A stretch of DNA of 64,000 nt from Prauserella_A sp040645195 (lineage in GTDB: Bacteria > Actinomycetota > Actinomycetes > Mycobacteriales > Pseudonocardiaceae). A program made the translations under genes and the position numbers. Below are positions 25,321 to 31,913 of the stretch, in pieces. Positions within the stretch are counted from its first letter, which is position 1. Every line of letters begins with the position of its first letter. The notes beneath the pieces were generated by a model. That model did no database searches. It was not told where the DNA came from and saw nothing but the letters and a program-made list of their open reading frames with translations. Location: contig NZ_JBEYXW010000013.1 of the NCBI RefSeq assembly GCF_040645195.1, positions 98,908 to 162,907 of the forward strand, written 5' to 3'.

Positions 25321-25373
25321 GCCCCCAAGGCCACCATAGTTGCGTTCAACGCAACCAAGGTGGCCTTGGGGGC
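25321..25373. repeat. 53-bp near-perfect palindrome
   Basis: A 15-bp outer stem (GCCCCCAAGGCCACC at 25321-25335 with its complement at 25359-25373) encloses a 3/3-base internal loop. Inside it is an 8-bp inner stem (GTTGCGTT at 25339-25346, AACGCAAC at 25348-25355) with a 1-base tip. It lies between the truncated glyoxalase and a convergent gene. It may serve as a bidirectional terminator, but the length and symmetry look more like a mobile or dispersed palindromic repeat. Confidence 0.7.
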
Positions 25374-25462
25374 ACATCAGCCGCCGGTTCGAGCAACCGG
25401 GCACGGCGCACAGAAGCACCGGCGCGGAAGCCAACCGCCAGTCACGGGCCAACAGCGCCGCC

Positions 25463-25933
25463 TCAGGCAGCCTCCCAGCTGGGCCGGTCGGCTGGCTCTT
25501 TGACCGTGACGTTGACCCGGTTGAACAGGTTGACGGTGCCGATCGCGAGGACGACGGCAGCAAGCTGCTGCTCGTCGTAGTGCTTCGTGGCCTCCTCCCA
25601 GGGGTCGTCGGGCACTGCCTCTCCCGATCGATCGGCGAGCCGGGTGACGGCCTCGGCCAGCGACAGCGCGGAGCGTTCGGCGTCGGTGAAGAAGGGCGTG
25701 TCCCGCCATGCGGCCACGGTGGCCAGTCGCTCGTCGGTCTCGCCTGCCTTCCTGGCCTGCCGCAGGTGGCTGTTGAGGCACGCCGCGCAGCCGTTGATCT
25801 GGCTCACCCGCAGCCCGATCAGCTCGACGGTCGACTGCGGCACCCCGCTCTTGCCAATGGCCTTGAGCAGGTGCTGGATGCCGGTCAGGGCATCGGGAAG
25901 GATCATTGCCGGGTTGGTCATGCGCTGGGTCAT
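25463..25933 (-). CDS. Carboxymuconolactone decarboxylase, ECF41 partner protein
   Basis: This 156-residue AhpD-like protein has the CAAC redox motif (Cys49, Cys52 in INGCAACLNSH). It is divergent from an ECF41-type sigma factor. ECF41 sigma genes are characteristically paired with a carboxymuconolactone decarboxylase, oxidoreductase or epimerase that is their main target, so this is almost certainly the regulated partner. ATG 25933 is chosen from length and family start. The physiological substrate of this partner group is not known. Confidence 0.85.
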   Translation of the reverse strand: MTQRMTNPAMILPDALTGIQHLLKAIGKSGVPQSTVELIGLRVSQINGCAACLNSHLRQARKAGETDERLATVAAWRDTPFFTDAERSALSLAEAVTRLADRSGEAVPDDPWEEATKHYDEQQLAAVVLAIGTVNLFNRVNVTVKEPADRPSWEAA

Positions 25934-26011
25934 GTGTTGGTCCCGTCTCGTCACGTCGCCGCAGTGTCGCGGGTCATTGCCCTGACACATGGCAGCGGGA
26001 GGATGTGACCC
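25934..26011. promoter_or_regulatory. Divergent ECF41 promoter region
   Basis: On the minus strand a TGTCAGG box (25981-25987) lies about 50 bases upstream of the decarboxylase start. It resembles the TGTCACA -35 element known for ECF41 promoters, and a GC-rich CGAC/CGTG stretch occurs about 20 bases downstream. The match is partial. On the plus strand, GGGAGGATGTGACCC provides the ribosome site of the sigma gene. Confidence 0.4.
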
Positions 26012-26878
26012 ATGCAGGAGCGGGAGTTTTTGGCGGGACAGTTCGAGGAGCACCGGCCGCAGCTGCGGGCCGTCGCCTATCGGATGCTCGGCTCGCTCAG
26101 CGAGGCCGACGACGCCGTACAGGAAGCGTGGCTCCGGTTCAGCCGAGCCGACTCCAGCGCCGTCGAGAACCTCGGCGGCTGGTTGACCACGATCGTCAGC
26201 AGGGTGTGCCTGAACATGCTGCGCTCACGTACCCAGCGGCGCGAGGAACCACTGAGCTTCCACGTGCCCGACCCGATCGTCAGCAGCGTTGACGACAACG
26301 ACCCGGAACAGCAGGCCCTCCTCGCCGACTCGGTCAGCCTCGCGCTGCTCGTCGTACTGGAGACCCTGACCCCGGCCGAGCGGCTCGCCTTCGTCCTGCA
26401 CGACCTGTTCGCCGTGCCCTTCGACGACATCGCCGCCATCGTCGACCGCACCCCGGCGGCGACCCGCCAGCTCGCCAGCCGCGCCCGCCGCCGGGTACGG
26501 CACGAGGCACCGAAGCCGGACCCCGATCTGACCAGGCAGCGCGAGGTCGTGGACGCGTTCCTCGCCGCCGCACGGGGTGGCGACATGGAGGCGCTCGTGG
26601 CGCTGCTCGACCCCGACGTCGTCGTGCGCTCGGATGGTGGCACCCGAGGCCCCACCACGATGCTCCGCGGTGTGCAGGCTGTGGCACAGGGTGCGATGGC
26701 GTTCGCCCGCATCGCCGAACTTGCCCGGCCCGCGCTCGTCAACGGCAACTACGGCGCCATCGGGATGGTCGACGGCAAGCCGCTCTCCGTCGCGGCGTTC
26801 ACCGTGGTGGACGGCAAGATCGTCGCGCTGGACATCCTGACCGATCCCGAACGCATTGCCCGCCTCGACCTGGAATGA
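26012..26878 (+). CDS. sigJ: ECF41-type sigma factor with SnoaL-like extension (SigJ-like)
   Basis: The 288-residue sigma factor contains region 2 (RMLGSLSEADDAVQEAWLR), region 4 (LTPAERLAFVLHDLFAVPF, then TPAATRQLASRARRRV) and a C-terminal NTF2/SnoaL-like domain (about 175-288) that modulates activity in this class. The characteristic DGGGK-type motif appears as SDGGTRG, and the C-terminal NPDKL-like motif as TDPERI. ECF41 factors lack a classical anti-sigma; the extension does this job. It is divergent from its predicted target at 25463-25933. Confidence 0.9.
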   Translation: MQEREFLAGQFEEHRPQLRAVAYRMLGSLSEADDAVQEAWLRFSRADSSAVENLGGWLTTIVSRVCLNMLRSRTQRREEPLSFHVPDPIVSSVDDNDPEQQALLADSVSLALLVVLETLTPAERLAFVLHDLFAVPFDDIAAIVDRTPAATRQLASRARRRVRHEAPKPDPDLTRQREVVDAFLAAARGGDMEALVALLDPDVVVRSDGGTRGPTTMLRGVQAVAQGAMAFARIAELARPALVNGNYGAIGMVDGKPLSVAAFTVVDGKIVALDILTDPERIARLDLE

Positions 26879-26885
26879 GTACGGG

Positions 26886-27542
26886 TCACAGGGGCTCGAC
26901 CACGAGCACCGGAACCCTCGCGTGCCGGACCAGGTCCTCCGCCACCCTGCCGGGCAGCCGGTGTGACAGTCCCCGGCCGCCCCGTGCCACGACGAGCAGG
27001 TCCACGCCCTCCTCCTCGGCGAACCGGCTCAGGGCCTCGGCGGGGGGTCCGGCCAGTACCGCGCGGCGCACCGGCACGTCGGCCACCAGCGCGGCGGTAC
27101 GGGCCAGCCGCTGCGCCGCCGCATCGATCAGCTCGTGTGCGCTGTCGTCGGTCGCGTCGTAGGGCACCACCTCGGCGACCAGTACCTCCACGCACCGCGA
27201 TCCGAGCAGGCGCAGCACCGTGTCGAGTGCCTGCTCGGAATCCGCCGACCCGTCGACCCCCACCAGCACCCGGGTGCCGCCGGCTGCCTGGTGGGCTGTG
27301 CCCCGCCTGGGTGCGGTCCGCCGTGGACGTTCCGCGGCCCGCTCGAACGCGATGGGCACGAACAGCGGCCCGAGCGCCACCGCGATGGCTGTCCACTTCG
27401 GATCAAAGCCCCGGTGAGCCAGCCACAGCCCCGTCCCAAGACCCACCAGCAGCCAGGCGGCCACGAACACGACGAACACGACGACGTTCACGAATCCACG
27501 ATGCGACTCGGCCAGCGGCCCGCGGTAGGACCCTATGGCCAC
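26886..27542 (-). CDS. Universal stress protein with N-terminal membrane segment
   Basis: The USP domain (about residues 90-218, RVLVGVDGSADSEQAL to ARVPVLVVEPL) keeps the GRGLSHRLPGRVAEDLV phosphate-binding loop, close to the GxxGxxxxxxLGS pattern of ATP-binding members. The N-terminus has two hydrophobic stretches (VVVFVVFVAAWLLVGLGTG and a weaker one near 50-68), unusual for a USP, so the domain may be tethered at the membrane. No ATG is available; GTG 27542 is the best start but uncertain. The gene is convergent with the sigma gene. Confidence 0.7.
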   Translation of the reverse strand: MAIGSYRGPLAESHRGFVNVVVFVVFVAAWLLVGLGTGLWLAHRGFDPKWTAIAVALGPLFVPIAFERAAERPRRTAPRRGTAHQAAGGTRVLVGVDGSADSEQALDTVLRLLGSRCVEVLVAEVVPYDATDDSAHELIDAAAQRLARTAALVADVPVRRAVLAGPPAEALSRFAEEEGVDLLVVARGGRGLSHRLPGRVAEDLVRHARVPVLVVEPL

Positions 27543-27587
27543 GGCGCACCGGTACCTTCGCCCCTCGCACGGGGTGAGGATGGAGGG

Positions 27588-28067
27588 ATGCGACGTGAAC
27601 TGGTGATACTCCGGCACGCCAAGTCCGATTGGCCGGTAGGTGTTCCCGACCGGCAACGGCCATTGGCCGCGCGCGGCCGCCGCGACGCCCCGGTGGCGGG
27701 GCGGTGGCTGCGCGCGCACGTGCCCACCATCGACCTGGTGCTGTGCTCGACAGCCAAACGGGCACGGCAGACCTACCAGCTCGCGCGCAAGGAGCTCGCC
27801 GGCAAGCCGACGGTCCGGCACGAGGGACAGCTGTACGCCGCCTCGGCCGAAACACTCGCCGGGGTGATCAGGAACCTTCCACGCGATGCGCACACGGTGT
27901 TGCTGATCGGCCACAACCCCGGCCTGGAAGACCTCGTCGAGCTGCTGACGGGTCAGCCCTGCACTCTGAAGACCGCTGCCGTCGCGGTACTGACCGGCTC
28001 CGGCGGCTGGACAGGCATTGGCCCGGGCTGGGCGAAGCTGGCCACGCTGGCCAAGCCCCGCGGCTGA
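27588..28067 (+). CDS. SixA-type histidine phosphatase
   Basis: The 159-residue protein has the RHG-type catalytic motif LVILRHAKSDWP (His near residue 10) and the second histidine block LLIGHNPGLEDLVELL. This is the compact SixA subgroup of histidine phosphatases, which dephosphorylate phosphohistidine or small phosphoesters. GGAGGG precedes the ATG. It is divergent from the stress protein gene and convergent with the THUMP-like gene. Confidence 0.88.
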   Translation: MRRELVILRHAKSDWPVGVPDRQRPLAARGRRDAPVAGRWLRAHVPTIDLVLCSTAKRARQTYQLARKELAGKPTVRHEGQLYAASAETLAGVIRNLPRDAHTVLLIGHNPGLEDLVELLTGQPCTLKTAAVAVLTGSGGWTGIGPGWAKLATLAKPRG

Positions 28068-28077
28068 AGCGGCTCCC

Positions 28078-29256
28078 TCACCCCGCCGGGATGCGTTCCG
28101 CCTCGCACAGGAACGCCACCGGGGTGCGGCCCATACGGGTGAGCACCACGCTCGCCTCCCGCGCTCCTTTCGGTTTGAGCCTGCGCCGCAACGCGTTGGG
28201 GTCCACATCGAGTCCGCGCACCAGGATCTCCACCCTGCCGACCTCATGCCGGCGCAGCGTGGCACGCAGGGACTTCTCGCTGTAGTTGCCGAACTCCAGC
28301 ACCCGGAAGGCCCGCACGCCCGGCGGCGGCTCGTCGCCGGTGAGGTAGGCGATCCGCTCGTCCAGCTGCCACAGACCGTGCCGGGCCGCGTAGTGCCGCA
28401 CCAGCCCGGCGCGCACCACCGCACCGTCCGGGTCGACGATCCACTCACCCGGCTCGCCCACCGCCACCTCGTCCGGCTCCGCGTCGGTGACCGTCCACTG
28501 TGTCCCATCCGAGCGCAGCACGGTCGCCCGGCGAGTCACCTCGGCGAGTCCCGCACTCCACAGGCACGCCTCACGCACCTGCCCGTCGAGCGAGACGAGC
28601 TCCACCTCACGAGCCCATGGCACCACGGCGGGATCGATACCGGGAGCGCATTTCACAACGAGGTCCCGGCCCGGGTACGCCTTCGCGAGATCGTCCAGCG
28701 CGGGGACGAAGTCGGCAGGGCGCCACGTCCGCCTGCCTGTCGCGTCCCGCCGCGCTGGGTCGGCCACCGCGACGCAGTCTCGTGTCACCGGTCGCAGCGC
28801 ATCCGCCCGGACGAGCAGTGGCGCGACGTCGGCCGTGGCACAGTTGTGCCGCGCCATCGCCAGCCGGACAGCGTCCACATCGGAGCCGACACAGCGGCGG
28901 GCGGTCCGCGCCAGCTCCACAAGGTCGGCACCGATCGAGCAGGTCACGTCGTGCACGTCGCGGCCGGCCAGCCGCCGCGCCCGGTGTGCCGCGACGGGCG
29001 CGGCACTCGCCTGCTGCAGCGCGTCACCGGTGAAGAGCCACCGGTCCGCCTGCTCGACCTTGGCGGCGGCCTTTCGCCGCAGCACCACCGTTTCCAGCAC
29101 GGCGGCATAACGCTCCCCCACGGCGCGCCGCGCCGCCGCGACATCGGCGATCCGGCTCGCGTCGGTCAGCGGCAGCGCCGCGCACGTGGCGAGGGCCTCC
29201 TCGCCCTCGGCCGACCGCAGGAAGGCGACATCATCGAGCGAGAAGGCGTAGGGCAC
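28078..29256 (-). CDS. THUMP-like domain class I methyltransferase family protein
   Basis: The 392-residue protein has a Rossmann methyltransferase-like core (about 95-200, VHDVTCSIGADLVELA, CVGSDVDAVRLAMARHN, VAVADPARRD) and a C-terminal THUMP-like domain (about 320-390, VEILVRGLDVDPNALRRRLK). The architecture matches actinobacterial proteins annotated as THUMP-like SAM methyltransferases, probably acting on RNA. It follows another methyltransferase gene with no gap, in an apparent operon. The target is unknown. Confidence 0.8.
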   Translation of the reverse strand: MPYAFSLDDVAFLRSAEGEEALATCAALPLTDASRIADVAAARRAVGERYAAVLETVVLRRKAAAKVEQADRWLFTGDALQQASAAPVAAHRARRLAGRDVHDVTCSIGADLVELARTARRCVGSDVDAVRLAMARHNCATADVAPLLVRADALRPVTRDCVAVADPARRDATGRRTWRPADFVPALDDLAKAYPGRDLVVKCAPGIDPAVVPWAREVELVSLDGQVREACLWSAGLAEVTRRATVLRSDGTQWTVTDAEPDEVAVGEPGEWIVDPDGAVVRAGLVRHYAARHGLWQLDERIAYLTGDEPPPGVRAFRVLEFGNYSEKSLRATLRRHEVGRVEILVRGLDVDPNALRRRLKPKGAREASVVLTRMGRTPVAFLCEAERIPAG

Positions 29257-30234
29257 TTACGGTTCCGTCGGTGGAGCGGGTTTGACCCCGGTGATCATCA
29301 CGTTGTAGAAGAGCTCACGCGGCAGGACACGGGCGAGCACCTTTTTGTCCACTGCGGACAGTCGAAGCCACGTGTGGTAGGCGAACATCCGCCAGCGCAC
29401 GGTCAGCTTCTCCTGCGGAACAGCAGCCTCGAAAGTCCGGATCGGCCAGCCGGCCAGCGCCGCGCTGAACTCCTCCGTCACGGCCTTGACGTCCACCGCG
29501 CCCGCGGCGAGCGCCTTGCGCTCCAAATCGGACGGATCGAACGTGTGCAGGTCGACCACCGCCTCGAGCGCAGCCGCACGAGAGGACTCGTCGAGTTCGG
29601 CCTGCGGCCGCCGCCACGCGCGCAGCGCTGGAAGCCTGGTGACGTTGGTGGTGAGCCACCAGGTGATCCGGCCGAGCCTGCGCGCGTACCAGTCGCCGAT
29701 CTTGGTGGGCTCACCGGCGAACACGAAGCGCCCGCCCGGCTTGAGCACGCGCAGTACCTCGCGGAACGCGGCGGGCACGTCCGGGATGTGGTGCAGCACC
29801 GCGTGGCCGACGACGAGGTCGAAAGTGTTGTCCTCGTAGGGAATCCGCTCTGCGTCGGCGACCCGGCCGTCCACATCGAGGCCGAGCTGCTCGGCGTTGC
29901 GCAGCGCAACCTGCACCATGCCTGGAGAGAGGTCGGTGACCGAGCCCTTCTTGATCACCCCGCCCTGCATGAGGTTCAACAGGAAGAAGCCCGTGCCGCT
30001 GCCCAGTTCCATGGCCGTGGCGTAGGGCTGCCCCTCCGTACCGGCGACGGCGGTGAAGACGTCGGTGGCATAGGAGATGCAACGCTCGTCGTAGGAGATC
30101 GACCACTTCTCGTCGTAGCTGCCGGCCTCCCAATCGTGGTAGAGCACGTTGGCCAGCTTCGGGTCGGAATAGGCCGCCTGAACCTCGTCCGCGCTCGCGT
30201 GCGGGTTCGGGGCCGGATCCGTCGCGTGCGTCAC
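29257..30234 (-). CDS. Class I SAM-dependent methyltransferase
   Basis: The 325-residue protein carries motif I as MELGSGTGFFLLNL, motif II-like VTDLSPGMVQVAL, GHAVLHHIPDVPAAF and LKPGGRFVFAGEP. The N-terminus with YHDWEAGSYDEKWSISYDERC is typical of a mycobacterial/actinobacterial group whose substrates are unknown. A GTG start lies directly after the enoyl-CoA hydratase stop, and the next gene begins where this one ends, so three genes are cotranscribed. Confidence 0.85.
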   Translation of the reverse strand: MTHATDPAPNPHASADEVQAAYSDPKLANVLYHDWEAGSYDEKWSISYDERCISYATDVFTAVAGTEGQPYATAMELGSGTGFFLLNLMQGGVIKKGSVTDLSPGMVQVALRNAEQLGLDVDGRVADAERIPYEDNTFDLVVGHAVLHHIPDVPAAFREVLRVLKPGGRFVFAGEPTKIGDWYARRLGRITWWLTTNVTRLPALRAWRRPQAELDESSRAAALEAVVDLHTFDPSDLERKALAAGAVDVKAVTEEFSAALAGWPIRTFEAAVPQEKLTVRWRMFAYHTWLRLSAVDKKVLARVLPRELFYNVMITGVKPAPPTEP

Positions 30235-30235
30235 G

Positions 30236-31015
30236 TCATTTCCCCTCGAAGGTGGCCTTGCCGGGACCGTTCTCGATGAACGACTGCATGGCGGCCCGCT
30301 GGTCCTCCGTCGCCCACAACGCGGTGAAGAGGTTCGTCTCCAGCTTCAGCCCGTTGCGCAGGTCCATGTCCAGCCCACCGTCGATGGCAGCCTTCGCGGC
30401 CTTGAGTGCGACAGCAGGCCCGTTCACGAACTGGGCGGCCCATTCGCGTGCGGCGGCGTACACGTCGTCCGGCGCGACGACCTCGTCCACGAGGCCCATC
30501 GCGAGCGCCTCGTCCGCCAGGACGAAACGTCCGGTGTAGATGAGATCCTTCGCCTTGCTCGGGCCGATCAGCCGGGTGAGCCGCTGGGTACCGCCACCGC
30601 CCGGGATGACGCCGAGCTGGATCTCCGGCTGGCCGACCTTGACGTTGTCACCGGCGATGCGCCGGTCGGCGGTCAGCGCGAGCTCGAGCCCGCCGCCGAG
30701 CGCGTACCCGGTGATCGCGGCGACCGTCGGCTTGGGCAGCTCGGCCACCACCAGCAGCGAGGCCTGCAGCGCCGCCCCGAACGAGGACATCTCGACGTAG
30801 GACTTTGCGGCCATCTCCTTGATGTCCGCGCCGCCCGCGAAGGTCTTCTGGCCGCCGTAGAGGATCACGGCGCGGACGTCGGCCCGATCGGCCGCCTCCG
30901 TTGCGGCCTCCCGCAGCTCAGCCTGCACCTGGTTGTTCAGCGCGTTGACCGGCGGCCGGTCCAGCCGGATCGTGCCGATGCCTGCCTCGACCTCGAGACG
31001 TACGAACTCGCCCAC
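30236..31015 (-). CDS. Enoyl-CoA hydratase/isomerase family protein
   Basis: The 259-residue crotonase-fold enzyme has the CoA-binding and oxyanion blocks (FAGGADIKEMA, ALGGGLELALTADRRIA) and the GVIPGGGGTQRLTRLIG loop. A catalytic glutamate is expected in the QPEIQLGVIPGGGGT stretch. The protein hydrates trans-2-enoyl-CoA in beta-oxidation or related acyl-CoA metabolism. It is the first of three closely packed genes with two methyltransferases; the link between them is positional only. Confidence 0.9.
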   Translation of the reverse strand: MGEFVRLEVEAGIGTIRLDRPPVNALNNQVQAELREAATEAADRADVRAVILYGGQKTFAGGADIKEMAAKSYVEMSSFGAALQASLLVVAELPKPTVAAITGYALGGGLELALTADRRIAGDNVKVGQPEIQLGVIPGGGGTQRLTRLIGPSKAKDLIYTGRFVLADEALAMGLVDEVVAPDDVYAAAREWAAQFVNGPAVALKAAKAAIDGGLDMDLRNGLKLETNLFTALWATEDQRAAMQSFIENGPGKATFEGK

Positions 31016-31060
31016 GCCATCCTCCCTTTCCCTTTTACCGCAGCTCCGCGGGTCGCAAGG

Positions 31061-31882
31061 TTACCGGCGCCGGGCGAAGAAGCGATCACCCGAACGCTGC
31101 AGAATCAGGTCCTGGCCGAAGGTTGCGGACAGGTTCTCGCTCGTGAGCACGTCATCCAGCAGCCCCGCGGCCACTGCGCGTCCCTCCGCCAGCAGCAGCG
31201 CGTGGGTGAAGCCAGGCGGAATCTCCTCGACGTGGTGGGTGACGAGGACCATCGCGGGTGCGTCCGGATCCAACGCGAGCGTCGACAACCGCGCAACCAG
31301 GTCTTCCCTGCCGCCGAGGTCGAGGCCGGCGGCGGGCTCGTCGAGCAGCAACAGTTCCGGGTCGGTCATCAGCGACCGGGCGATCAGCGTGCGCTTGCGC
31401 TCGCCTTCCGACAGCGTTCCGTACAACCGCGTCGCGAGGTGGCCGATCCCCATGGCGGCCAGCAACTCGTCGGCCCGGTCGGTGTCGAGTGTGTCGTAAC
31501 TCTCACGCCAGCGGCCCAGCACGGCATAGCCGGCACTGACCACGACGTCGCGCACCTTCTCCTCCGCGGGGACGCGCCCGTTGATGGCTGCGGACGTGAA
31601 GCCGATGCGCGTACGCAGCTCGAACACGCTGACCCGGCCGAGCCGCTCGCCGAGCACGTGCACGGCTCCACTGGTGGGATGCATCTCGGCCGCGGCCAGC
31701 TTGAGCAGCGTCGTCTTGCCGGCACCGTTCGGGCCGAGCACCACCCAGCGTTCGTCGAGTTCCACCGCCCAGTCAAGATCGGTGAGCAGTTTGTTGCCAC
31801 CCCGCCGCACCTCGACGCCGGACAGCTGGATCACGAGATCGTCAAGGTTCTCCTGCACCGAATTCACGGAGGTCATTGTCAC
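31061..31882 (-). CDS. ABC transporter-type ATPase, single domain
   Basis: This ATPase of about 270 residues has Walker A GPNGAGKTTLLKL, signature LSEGERKRTLIARSL, Walker B LLLLDEPAAGLD and the H-loop VTHHVEEIP. It resembles YlmA/ModF-like stand-alone ATPases that lack a permease gene nearby. GTG 31882 is proposed as the start because GGAGGTG is correctly spaced; ATG 31876 is an alternative. It follows glgP by about 30 bases. Its partner is unknown, so transport or a ribosome-linked role both remain possible. Confidence 0.85.
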   Translation of the reverse strand: MTMTSVNSVQENLDDLVIQLSGVEVRRGGNKLLTDLDWAVELDERWVVLGPNGAGKTTLLKLAAAEMHPTSGAVHVLGERLGRVSVFELRTRIGFTSAAINGRVPAEEKVRDVVVSAGYAVLGRWRESYDTLDTDRADELLAAMGIGHLATRLYGTLSEGERKRTLIARSLMTDPELLLLDEPAAGLDLGGREDLVARLSTLALDPDAPAMVLVTHHVEEIPPGFTHALLLAEGRAVAAGLLDDVLTSENLSATFGQDLILQRSGDRFFARRR

Positions 31883-31913
31883 CGACTCACCTCCGCCGCG
31901 GTTGCCTGGCCCC

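Noticed and set aside
25188..25373. CRISPR-like array
   Set aside because: The 21-bp units are directly adjacent without spacers, the following palindrome is single, and no cas gene is nearby.
28018..30279. 753-codon plus-strand frame across two methyltransferase genes
   Set aside because: It lies antisense to two well-supported genes and has no recognisable domain.
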